Assembly: GCA_937927675.1 (NCBI GenBank)
Contig: CALBSG010000014.1
Coordinates: 1-10,149, forward strand
Direction: 5' to 3'
DNA length: 10,149 bases
Source of the DNA: an uncultured Paracoccaceae bacterium
GTDB lineage: Bacteria; Pseudomonadota; Alphaproteobacteria; Rhodobacterales; Rhodobacteraceae
Below are positions 1 through 6,459 of this stretch, piece by piece. The position numbers and the translations under genes are program-made. The notes below the pieces were generated by a model that saw only the letters and a list, made by a program, of their open reading frames with translations, searched no databases and was not told the origin of the DNA. Each line of letters begins with the position of its first letter. Positions within the stretch are counted from its first letter, which is position 1.

Positions 1-21
1 AGACGTGTGCTCTTCCGATCT
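1..21. other. Illumina adapter remnant (non-genomic)
   Basis: The first 21 bases begin AGACGTGTGC and end CTTCCGATCT. They match the 3' portion of the Illumina TruSeq read-2 (index) adapter as I know it. The change is exact: from base 22 the minus-strand reading continues the methyltransferase gene sensibly, while bases 1-21 do not. The contig end was therefore not trimmed, and the first true genomic base is 22. The match is seen directly; the artefact explanation is established knowledge of library adapters. Confidence 0.96.
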
Positions 22-965
22 GCACCTGATTTCATCGAGACGGTCGACAGGTAGTGGCCATAGATTGCCGGGGCGCCTTTGCGGATCACTTGGGTATAGG
101 CCAGCGCCGACAGCGCCTCGGCGTTCAATTGTGCGACAGCGGGGGCGACCGAGGCGGGCGTATTGGCCCCGCCCAGAACGAAGGGCGAGCACAGGACCGG
201 CTGCTTGCGTTTCACAAAGGCACGCATTGCCGACAGCATGGTTTCGTCCCAGACCAAGGGCGAGTTGCCGTTGCAGTTGCCGGTGGTGACGGGCGTCTCC
301 TCCATCGTCTCGCGGCCAAACAAGATCTCGCACATCGCCATGACATCTTCGGCATTCTTGCCGCTGGTGGTCATGCCCATGAAGGTCTTGTCGGAATATT
401 TCATCGACGAATAAGTGATGTGCAGGTGTCGATGGCTGACCTTGATATCCATCGGCTCCACAATGTGGTGCGCGGTCGAATGCAGCGCGGGCGACATATG
501 CGCCAACTTGTGGAACATGTTCAGGTCGGCAATCGTCGGCCAGCGCCGCACATCATCCAGATCGCGCAGGAAAGGCGCGCCTGTCATCGGCACGAAGATT
601 GAATGTTTGCCGCCAAAAGGCAGCGATTTCGCCGGGTTGCGGGCCTGATAGGACCAGCTCGACGGGATGGTTGAGATCAATTCGCGCACCAGTTCGCGGT
701 CAAGATAGACCCGCTCGCCCACCACCTTTGCCCCGGCGCGTTTCCAGTCGGCCAGCGCGATTTCATCACGGAAGATGACGCCAACTTCTTCCAGAATGGC
801 CATCGAGGCCTCGTCGATCCGGCGCACCTGTTCGGGCGTCATCGGCTCACAGTCCGGCAGCCCGCGCTTGAGCGAGGGCAGCATCTCGAAATCAGGGGCG
901 GCGCGCATGGCCCGACGCGCGCCGCGACCTCCGGCCCGAGCAGTTTTTGCGGTGATCTCGTTCAT
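22..965 (-). CDS. Trimethylamine methyltransferase (MttB) family protein, 3'-truncated
   Basis: The minus-strand frame is open from ATG at 965 to the adapter junction and gives 314 complete codons. The protein starts MNEITAKTARAGGRGARRAM and goes on with an MTPEQVRRIDEASMAILEEVGV segment in shorter form near residues 43-63, typical of MttB-superfamily proteins in Rhodobacterales. Later blocks are GNCNGNSPLVWD, the CSPFVLGGANTPAS region and a terminal GHYLSTVSMKSGA. Family members are TIM-barrel methyltransferases that move a methyl group from a quaternary or tertiary amine to a corrinoid protein. True TMA enzymes carry pyrrolysine; most bacterial homologues lack it and use substrates such as glycine betaine. 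No amber codon interrupts the visible part, but the pyrrolysine position would lie just past the truncation, so this cannot be settled. A GGGAGG Shine-Dalgarno sits five bases before the ATG. The gene has its own upstream region of 228 bases, separated from the oxidoreductase by a hairpin. About 170-200 residues are missing, judged from the usual family length. Confidence 0.9.
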
Positions 966-1049
966 GGATGCCTCCCGTCATGGCGTGTGCGGCCATAAGG
1001 CTTGGGAAGGCGGGGGGCGACAGTCATGGTGACGAAGCGAATGGTTCAT

Positions 1050-1092
1050 TTTGCGACATGAACCCGTTTGCGACATTTGCCGGTTTGCGACA
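1050..1092. repeat. Three TTTGCGACA direct repeats, 17-base period; likely activator site
   Basis: TTTGCGACA occurs at 1050-1058, 1067-1075 and 1084-1092, each copy exactly 17 bases after the last. The 8-base spacers differ, so only the box is conserved. Related partial copies are GCGACA at 1017-1022 and an inverted CCTGTCG at 1106-1112. The latter forms a 7-base inverted repeat with CGACAGG at 1088-1094. Read on the minus strand, the array (TGTCGCAAA x3) lies about 85-127 bases upstream of the methyltransferase start, where a transcriptional activator would bind. I infer a regulatory array; the binding protein is unknown and is not encoded in the window. Confidence 0.55.
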
Positions 1093-1147
1093 GGGGGCGT
1101 CTCCACCTGTCGGGGCAACCTATATCGCGGCTTATCTCTGTGGTGCA

Positions 1148-1176
1148 TGCGGCGGGAGCAAAGCGATCCCGCCGCA
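1148..1176 (-). terminator. Hairpin after the FAD oxidoreductase gene, probable terminator
   Basis: TGCGGCGGGA (1148-1157) and TCCCGCCGCA (1167-1176) form a perfect 10-base-pair GC-rich stem with a 9-base loop. It begins 17 bases past the oxidoreductase stop. No T-run follows on the minus strand, so it is either a weak or Rho-assisted terminator or an mRNA 3'-end stabiliser. It separates the gntR-dapA-oxidoreductase unit from the methyltransferase gene. Confidence 0.55.
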
Positions 1177-1193
1177 CCGAACCGCGCCTGAGG

Positions 1194-2531
1194 TTACTCG
1201 TCCCCGGCGCGCCATTCTTTCCAGGCCAAGGTGGCCTTGCCGCCGATTGTTGCAATCGGCTCTGGCGGAATGGGGTGTGCCGCCGCCGCCATTTGAAAGT
1301 TGCGACCGAGTTGGGACAGATGCCCCAAGGCGCGCTCCGCCGCCACGATGCCATTGGCCGTTGCATTGGTGGCCCCGACGCCATTGCAGCCCGCCGCAAC
1401 CCAAAGCCCGGGTTCCGGCTCGTCCACCACCGGCACGCTGTTCCATGTCAGCGCCATGGCGCCGGCCCAGCGATGCTGCATCGCCAGCCCTTTCAGCATG
1501 GGAAAGCGGCTGGCCAGTTTGCGGTCATGCAAACGGCCCGCGCGGGCCAAGGCGCCGTCGCTGACTGTGAGGGTCGGGTTATAGGTATAGCGCGAGCGGA
1601 CCAGCAGCCGATCGCCCTCTGGTCCCGAAAGCCGCCGCAGGGTGGTGCCCATCGGCAAGGCCGGTGTGGCGGCCCAGTCCCGCAGCCCGCCAAGCCGCGC
1701 CGGATCGAAGGGCTGCGACAGCGAGGCATAGGTGAAGACATGCATCAAGCGCCGGGGCAAGAGGCCAAAGCTGGTGGCATGGCCGTTGACCGCCAAGATC
1801 ACCCGCCCCGCCGCGATCTGGCCCTTTGGGGTTTCGATGCGCCAGCCGCTGCCTTCTCGGGCAAAGGCGGTGACGGGGCTGTTTTCGTAAACCCGGATCG
1901 GGGCCGGTAAAGCATCGGCCATGCGGCGCACGAAATCGGCGGGCTGGATCATCGCCGTGCCGGGGGTGAACAGCGCCGAACTGAAGGCTGTGCTTCCGGT
2001 AAAGGCTGCGGTTTCGCCCGCGTCCAGCAGGCGGTGCGCCTCGCCCAAGCGGGTCAGCTGTGCGGCATAGTCGCGCAAATGGTGATCGCCCGCCGCCCCG
2101 CGCGCGATGGAATAGCGGCCAGCGGCGTTGAACACCTCTGGCCCCCAGCCGTGTTCCTCGGACATGCCTTGTGCAAGGGCAATCGCTGTGCGGTTCTTGA
2201 AGATGTCGCGGCGGGCATGTTCGGTGCTGTCCGATCCAAGGCTTTCGGCGGACACTTCATGTGGCAGGTCGATGATGAAGCCCGAATTGCGTCCTGCCGG
2301 GCCTTCGCCGATCACCCCAGCCTCCAGCACGGCGACGCGTAAGGCAGGGTCAAGCTGTGACAGGCGGCGCGCAGCGGCAAGACCTGCAAAGCCCGCGCCG
2401 ATGATCACGACATCGGCAAGGGCCTTGCCTTCCAGCCCGGCCTGCGGCTGGCGGGGGGGCAGCATGGCGGCCCAACCAGAGACGCCCGGCTGGCGTGGCA
2501 GGGCTTTGGCGACAAAGCGGGTGGTCGTCAT
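1194..2531 (-). CDS. DAO-family FAD-dependent oxidoreductase
   Basis: This is a 445-residue protein of the D-amino-acid oxidase-like/PuuB-type flavoprotein class (glycine/D-amino acid oxidase, DadA-like). Residues 40-57 form the Rossmann dinucleotide-binding strand with GAGFAG at 45-50. Glu70 ends the second strand and would bind the ADP ribose. GPAGRNSGF (77-85) is the usual flavin-contacting loop. The C-terminal block at 353-399 (HRWAGAMALTWNSVPVVD, then AAGCNGVGATNATANG) completes the FAD site. Such enzymes oxidise a C-N bond of an amine or amino acid. There is no signal peptide or membrane segment, so it is probably cytoplasmic. The ATG at 2531 is one base past the stop of the DapA-family gene, with AGAAGG about six bases upstream inside that gene, which implies translational coupling. 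A roughly 38-residue N-terminal extension precedes the Rossmann fold. The substrate is unknown; a secondary or N-methylated amino acid or a polyamine derivative is possible. Confidence 0.88.
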   Translation of the reverse strand: MTTTRFVAKALPRQPGVSGWAAMLPPRQPQAGLEGKALADVVIIGAGFAGLAAARRLSQLDPALRVAVLEAGVIGEGPAGRNSGFIIDLPHEVSAESLGSDSTEHARRDIFKNRTAIALAQGMSEEHGWGPEVFNAAGRYSIARGAAGDHHLRDYAAQLTRLGEAHRLLDAGETAAFTGSTAFSSALFTPGTAMIQPADFVRRMADALPAPIRVYENSPVTAFAREGSGWRIETPKGQIAAGRVILAVNGHATSFGLLPRRLMHVFTYASLSQPFDPARLGGLRDWAATPALPMGTTLRRLSGPEGDRLLVRSRYTYNPTLTVSDGALARAGRLHDRKLASRFPMLKGLAMQHRWAGAMALTWNSVPVVDEPEPGLWVAAGCNGVGATNATANGIVAAERALGHLSQLGRNFQMAAAAHPIPPEPIATIGGKATLAWKEWRAGDE

Positions 2532-2532
2532 C

Positions 2533-3420
2533 TCAGGCCTTCTCGGCGGCGATCAGATCTTCCACGGCATTCCGGATCGTTTGCAGCCGATCCGAGGCAA
2601 GTGCGCGCAGCGGTTTGCGTGGCGCGCCTGCGCCATATCCCGTCATCTCGGCCGCGGCATACACCGATTGCACATAATCCCCAGCCCAGATCAGCGACAT
2701 GATCGGCTCCAGCTTGGACCAAAGCGCGCGGGCCTCGGCCCAGTGGCCGTCTTGGGCGGCTTTGACCACTGCAAGACAGGTCTTGGGCGCGATATTGGCC
2801 CCGCCCCAGATCAGGCCAGCCACACCCGCGAGCAGGGCATAGGGCACCAAAGGATCGGCACCATTCATCACCGGCAGACCGGTGCGGATCAATTCGGCCT
2901 GCGCCCCAAGATTGCCACTGGAATCCTTGACCGAGGCAAAACCGGGAATCTGCGCCAGCTTGCGGAACAGGTCCGGGGTGATTTCGACCCCGACCGCATG
3001 AGGCACGTTATAGCCGATGACCGGCAGCCCCGCTGCGGCGACCTCGGCGTAGAAATCGACAATGCCTTCATCGTCGGTCGGGCCTTCGAAAAACGGCGGC
3101 AGCACCATCACGCCATCGGCCCCGGCATCGCGGGCGCGCTTGGTGCGGGTGACCACATCTTCGGCCATCAGCGCCGAGGTCTGCGCGATGATACGGGCGC
3201 GGCCGTTGATCACCTTGGCACCGCGCTCGATCACCTGCTGCGCCTCATCCGGCGAAAGATACACATGCATGCCGGTGCCCGAGGACAGCACAAAGCCCGT
3301 GACGCCAGCGGCCAGATACCGCTCGATGTTGTGTTCCATGCGGGCAAAGTCGATGCCACCTTGGGCATCGAAAGGGGTGGCAAGAGCAAGGTTCAGGCCG
3401 GGAAAGGCAAAAGCGGTCAT
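2533..3420 (-). CDS. DapA/NanA-family class I lyase, likely catabolic
   Basis: This 295-residue protein has the normal length for the dihydrodipicolinate synthase/N-acetylneuraminate lyase TIM-barrel family. The Schiff-base lysine is Lys165 in SVKDSSG (163-169), and the proton-relay tyrosine is Tyr137 in YNVP (137-140). The substrate loop that normally reads GTTGE is altered here to SGTGM (about 47-51, in LSSGTGMHVYLSPDE), so it is probably not the lysine-biosynthetic DapA. Family members include dehydratases, deaminases and aldolases acting on 2-oxo acids or cyclic imines, such as the pyrroline-4-hydroxy-2-carboxylate deaminase of hydroxyproline catabolism. The start has AAAGGA seven bases upstream. 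The gene lies 31 bases after gntR and one base before the flavoprotein, so the three probably form one transcript. I infer that it handles the product of the neighbouring oxidase; the reaction is not determined. Confidence 0.88.
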   Translation of the reverse strand: MTAFAFPGLNLALATPFDAQGGIDFARMEHNIERYLAAGVTGFVLSSGTGMHVYLSPDEAQQVIERGAKVINGRARIIAQTSALMAEDVVTRTKRARDAGADGVMVLPPFFEGPTDDEGIVDFYAEVAAAGLPVIGYNVPHAVGVEITPDLFRKLAQIPGFASVKDSSGNLGAQAELIRTGLPVMNGADPLVPYALLAGVAGLIWGGANIAPKTCLAVVKAAQDGHWAEARALWSKLEPIMSLIWAGDYVQSVYAAAEMTGYGAGAPRKPLRALASDRLQTIRNAVEDLIAAEKA

Positions 3421-3451
3421 GGGGTGATCCTTTAGATCAGGAGACGGTTCA

Positions 3452-4159
3452 TCAGGGGCGAATGGTCATGGCATCAGGGGCGGCATACATCGCCATGTTG
3501 CGGCGCGAGAGATCAAGATGGCCGCGCACCAACGCCTCGGCGCGGTCGGCCTCGCGCGCATCGATGGCGGCGATGATCTCGTCATGCTGCTGGGCCGCTT
3601 CGTCGCGTTCCGCTATGGCCTGCGGGTGGTGGGCGGCGATCTGGTCTTCGTAAAACACCTTGGCGATGCGGGCATGGTCGATCAGGCAGCGGCGCAAGCT
3701 GGGCAGGAGATAGGCATTGCCTGCAATCTCGCCGATCTTCAGGTGAAAGTGGTCGTTGTGAAACACCCGCGCCTCGACATCCCCGGCCTGAATCGCGGCG
3801 CGAAACGCGGTTTGGATGGCGCGCAGGGCGGTCAGATCGGCGGCGGTGCGGCGTTCGGCGGCAAGGCGGGTGGTCGCGATATAAATCATCGGTGCGACCA
3901 GAAAGAAATCGCGCAAGGACTGATACCCCATCGGCATCACGCGGGCAGGGCGGTTCGGCTCCAGTTCCACATAACCCTCGCCCGCCATTTGCCGCAAAAG
4001 CTCGCGCACCGGGGGGCGCGACAGGCCAAATTCCTCGGCCAGATCGTGTTCGTCCAGCACCGCCCCCGGCGCGACCTGCATGGTCAGAATCCGTCGCCGC
4101 AGCGCAAGGCCAAGGCTGCCCTTGCGGTCGTAAGAGGGGGATTCGGGTTGCTGTGTCAT
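3452..4159 (-). CDS. GntR family transcriptional regulator (FadR/FCD type)
   Basis: This 235-residue regulator has a winged helix-turn-helix at about 14-74, including ILTMQVAPGAVLDEHDLAEE and the recognition helix GLSRPPVRELLRQM. A C-terminal all-helical FCD ligand-binding domain follows. The candidate FCD metal ligands are present: Asn135 and His139 in NDHFH, His192 in QQHDEI, and His214 in RGHLDLS. FCD domains usually bind carboxylate effectors through a metal. AAGGA lies seven bases before the ATG. It is the first gene of the leftward unit and probably represses itself and the following lyase and oxidoreductase genes, releasing when a pathway carboxylate binds. A 17-base palindrome in its promoter is the likely operator. 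The family call is secure; the effector is unknown. Confidence 0.92.
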   Translation of the reverse strand: MTQQPESPSYDRKGSLGLALRRRILTMQVAPGAVLDEHDLAEEFGLSRPPVRELLRQMAGEGYVELEPNRPARVMPMGYQSLRDFFLVAPMIYIATTRLAAERRTAADLTALRAIQTAFRAAIQAGDVEARVFHNDHFHLKIGEIAGNAYLLPSLRRCLIDHARIAKVFYEDQIAAHHPQAIAERDEAAQQHDEIIAAIDAREADRAEALVRGHLDLSRRNMAMYAAPDAMTIRP

Positions 4160-4180
4160 AGAGGTATCCTTGTCGGTCTT

Positions 4181-4209
4181 TCATTAGTCTATCAAAGATA
4201 GACAGTAAA
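4181..4209 (-). promoter_or_regulatory. gntR promoter with 17-base palindromic operator in the spacer
   Basis: GTCTATC (4187-4193), AAA, GATAGAC (4197-4203) form a perfect 17-base palindrome. On the minus strand it is flanked by TTTACT (4204-4209, -35-like) and TAATGA (4181-4186, a poor -10), so the palindrome equals the ideal 17-base spacer. The gntR start codon is about 22 bases downstream of the -10-like element. GntR-family repressors bind short palindromes of this size as dimers, and a site between -35 and -10 would block RNA polymerase. The palindrome is seen directly; its role is inferred. Confidence 0.6.
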
Positions 4210-4256
4210 GGCATGTCCGAACCGTTGCCAGACGGCCTGATGGTGTGGGCTGTATC

Positions 4257-4285
4257 TTGTTTGCGTCGCGGCATCGGAGTATTGG
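4257..4285 (+). promoter_or_regulatory. Putative imuA promoter
   Basis: TTGTTT (4257-4262) and TATTGG (4280-4285) are separated by 17 bases and could be the -35 and -10 elements for the cassette. Transcription would then start around 4292, inside the LexA box, which fits repression by LexA. Both hexamers are imperfect, so this is a weak prediction supported mainly by the position of the LexA box. Confidence 0.35.
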
Positions 4286-4299
4286 AACAAAGAGAGAAC
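4285..4299 (+). promoter_or_regulatory. LexA (SOS) box
   Basis: The sequence GAAC-AAAGAGA-GAAC is an exact GAAC-N7-GAAC, the reverse reading of the GTTC-N7-GTTC LexA box established for alphaproteobacteria. It ends eight bases before the chosen imuA start, in front of genes known to be SOS-induced. It makes DNA-damage control of the whole imuA-imuB-dnaE2 unit very likely, and it argues against the upstream GTG at 4245 as the imuA start, since the box would then be coding. Confidence 0.9.
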
Positions 4300-4307
4300 A
4301 TACTGGA

Positions 4308-5024
4308 ATGATTCCGTGTGCCATGCTCCGGATGCCCGCACATTTGACCGCACAAGCCCTGCCGTTCGCCTCTCGTGGGCCACGGACAAGCATCACTTTG
4401 TCCGAGGTTTTTCCCACGCATGGCGCAGAGGCCGCCGCTGCGGGGTTTGTCCTGTCCCAAATCAGCATGCGGGCAGGGCCGCTTTTGTGGATTCAGGACC
4501 GATTGGCGCGGCGCGAAACTGGCCGGCCTTTTCTGGCAGGGCAGGCCAGCGGTCGCAAACCCCTGATGCTGATGCAGCTTTCCCGGCCCATCGATGTCAT
4601 GGCCGCAGTCGAGGAGGGGCTGCGTTGCAAGGCGCTGGCTGCGGTGGTCGCCGAAATTCAGGGCGATCCGGCGGCGGTGAGTTTTACCGCGATGAAACGT
4701 TTGGCCCTGCGGGCCGAGATGGATGGTGTGCCCTGCTGGTTGATCCGGCAGGGGGCAAGCGTCGATCTGAGTGCTGCGCGCGACCGCTGGCGGATTGCGC
4801 CTCTGCCGTCGGCGGCAAATCCCGACGACCCGCGCGCACCCGGAAGTCCGCGCTGGCGGGTGGAGTTGTTCCGTTCGCGCGGTGGCCGGCCGGGGGAATG
4901 GGTGGCACAATATGAGCGGGCGCAGGGCGATGGAGCGGAGGATCGTCTCGATCTGGTTGCCGCAGTTCCCGATGGAACGCTGGCAGAACATGCAGCAGCG
5001 GGCGGGAAACACGCTGCCCGATGA
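4308..5024 (+). CDS. imuA: ImuA, SOS mutagenesis accessory protein
   Basis: This 238-residue protein (from ATG at 4308) belongs to the ImuA/SulA-like group that accompanies ImuB and DnaE2. Recognisable blocks are LSEVFPTHGAEAAAAGFVLS (31-50), GPLLWIQDRLARRE (57-70), RPIDVMAAVEEGLRCKALAAVV (93-114) and SPRWRVELFRSRGGRPGEW (180-198). No Walker A motif is visible in the RecA-like core. ImuA is thought to help assemble the translesion complex with ImuB and DnaE2. The start was chosen because it follows the LexA box directly and because the alternative GTG at 4245 would place the box inside the gene. ATG at 4323 or 4332 also remains possible, and no clear Shine-Dalgarno favours any of them (only GAGAG about 11 bases upstream of 4308, within the LexA box). 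Its 3' end overlaps imuB by about 113 bases in another frame. Confidence 0.85.
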   Translation: MIPCAMLRMPAHLTAQALPFASRGPRTSITLSEVFPTHGAEAAAAGFVLSQISMRAGPLLWIQDRLARRETGRPFLAGQASGRKPLMLMQLSRPIDVMAAVEEGLRCKALAAVVAEIQGDPAAVSFTAMKRLALRAEMDGVPCWLIRQGASVDLSAARDRWRIAPLPSAANPDDPRAPGSPRWRVELFRSRGGRPGEWVAQYERAQGDGAEDRLDLVAAVPDGTLAEHAAAGGKHAAR

Positions 5025-6459
5025 CCTGCCGCTGGCGTTGGTTGGGGACGGCGCGCAGGGGGCGGTCATCCATGCGGTGAACCGAGCGGCCCATCTGGCA
5101 GGGGTGTGCGTGGGCGCGCGGCTGACCGACATGCGCGCGCTGTGCCCCACGCTGAAGGTTGATTTTGCCGACCCCCAAGGTGACTTGGCCGCCCTGCGGC
5201 GTCTTGCCCTTTGGGCGCGCCGTTGGTGCCCTTGGACGGTTGCCGATGACTGGGGCGCAGATGGCATGGCCGCGCATGGGGTGATCCTTGACACCACCGG
5301 GGCGGATCATCTGTGGGGCGGAGAGGCGGCGATGCTGGCGGATATGGAAGGCACGCTTTCTGCGCTGGGCCATGAGGCGCGGTTGGCCCTTGCCCCGACA
5401 TGGGGCGCGGCTTGGGCTTTGGCGCGGTTTGGGCCGGTGCGGGCGATCTGTGCTGACAGCGCCGCCTTGCCCGTGGCGGCCCTGCGGCTTGATGGAGAGA
5501 CGGTGCTGCTTTTGAAGCGTCTGGGGTTGCGCCGCATTGGCCAGTTGGCCGATCTGCCGCGGTTGTCGCTTGCACGGCGGTTTTCCCGTGCAGGGCCTGC
5601 GCAGAACCCACTGATCCGCCTGGATCAGTTGACCGGACATCTGGCCGAACCCGTATCCCCCCCCGATGCGCCACCCGTCTTTCGCGTCCATGCCCGGCTT
5701 GCCGAGCCGATTTTTGATCCCACGCATCATCTGCCCGGCCTGTGTGCGGCACTGTGCGATCAACTGGCCAAGATGCATCAGGGCGCACGCCGCTTGTGCC
5801 TGACCGTCTATCGCACCGATGGCACGGTGAGCCGGATTGAGGCCGCCTGCGCCCGGCCCAGTCGTGACCCGGCGCATCTGGCCTTTCTGTTCCGCGACCG
5901 GTTGGAGCGGATCAACCCTGGCTTTGGCTTTGATCTGATCTCGCTCGAGGCGCTTGTGGCCGAAGCGCTTGGCGTGGGGCAGGTTGATCTGGCTGGCGGT
6001 GCCGAGTCCGGGGTTGAGATTTCGCATCTTGTCGACAGGTTGACCGCGCGTTTCGGCCGCGCGGCTCTGGCCCGTATTCAGCCTGTGGCAAGCCATATTC
6101 CAGAACGCGCCGAGGTGTTGGCCGCGCCGATGGCGGGGCTGCCGGATCAAGTGCATTCCATGGCCGATCGCCCGCAACGGCTCTTGGATCACCCAGAGGA
6201 GGTCCGCGTGCTTTACGCCCTGCCCGAAGGTCCACCCGCGCAGTTTCAGTGGCGGCGGCGCAGCTACCTTGTTGCCCGCTATCAGGGGCCGGAACGCATT
6301 GCCCCTGAATGGTGGCAAGACAGGCCCGGCACCCGCCTGCGCGATTACTTCAAGGTCGAAGATGAGGCGGGGCACCGCTTCTGGCTTTACCGGGAAGGGG
6401 TGCCGGGGGATGGCCGCGGCGGCGCTCCGCGTTGGTTTCTGCATGGGGTCTTTGCCTGA
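4912..6459 (+). CDS. imuB: ImuB, Y-family polymerase-like mutasome protein
   Basis: This 515-residue protein (ATG at 4912) resembles Y-family DNA polymerases but lacks their catalytic acids. The N-terminal strand reads RRIVSIWLPQF (9-19) where active enzymes have an acidic motif, and the usual SxDE palm motif is replaced by ILDTTG (125-130). This is normal for ImuB, which is regarded as a non-catalytic bridge linking DnaE2 and ImuA to the sliding clamp. A fingers/little-finger-like region follows (LLKRLGLRRIGQLADLP, about 200-216). Q357-V-D-L360 in GVGQVDLAGG is a candidate beta-clamp binding motif. The C-terminal tail (about 450-515, FWLYREG and RWFLHGVFA) is typical. GGTGG lies six bases before ATG 4912. 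An in-frame ATG at 4930 would give 509 residues beginning MERRIVS and is also credible. The gene begins inside imuA and ends in a one-base overlap with dnaE2. Confidence 0.93.
   Translation: MSGRRAMERRIVSIWLPQFPMERWQNMQQRAGNTLPDDLPLALVGDGAQGAVIHAVNRAAHLAGVCVGARLTDMRALCPTLKVDFADPQGDLAALRRLALWARRWCPWTVADDWGADGMAAHGVILDTTGADHLWGGEAAMLADMEGTLSALGHEARLALAPTWGAAWALARFGPVRAICADSAALPVAALRLDGETVLLLKRLGLRRIGQLADLPRLSLARRFSRAGPAQNPLIRLDQLTGHLAEPVSPPDAPPVFRVHARLAEPIFDPTHHLPGLCAALCDQLAKMHQGARRLCLTVYRTDGTVSRIEAACARPSRDPAHLAFLFRDRLERINPGFGFDLISLEALVAEALGVGQVDLAGGAESGVEISHLVDRLTARFGRAALARIQPVASHIPERAEVLAAPMAGLPDQVHSMADRPQRLLDHPEEVRVLYALPEGPPAQFQWRRRSYLVARYQGPERIAPEWWQDRPGTRLRDYFKVEDEAGHRFWLYREGVPGDGRGGAPRWFLHGVFA

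Noticed and set aside
2128..3435. 435-residue plus-strand open frame opposite the lyase and oxidoreductase genes
   Set aside because: The opposite strand carries two proteins with intact catalytic motifs; this frame has none.
4245..4307. Upstream GTG start for imuA at 4245
   Set aside because: It would place the LexA box and the predicted promoter inside the coding region.
3582..5297. 571-residue minus-strand open frame spanning gntR, the intergenic region and imuA/imuB
   Set aside because: It crosses two divergent promoters and overlaps recognised genes on both strands, so it is a composition artefact.
5610..5629. Perfect 8-base inverted repeat (ACTGATCC-GCCT-GGATCAGT) inside imuB
   Set aside because: It falls in codons for the PLIRLDQL segment of ImuB and has no T-run. 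A chance hairpin in coding sequence is the simpler explanation.
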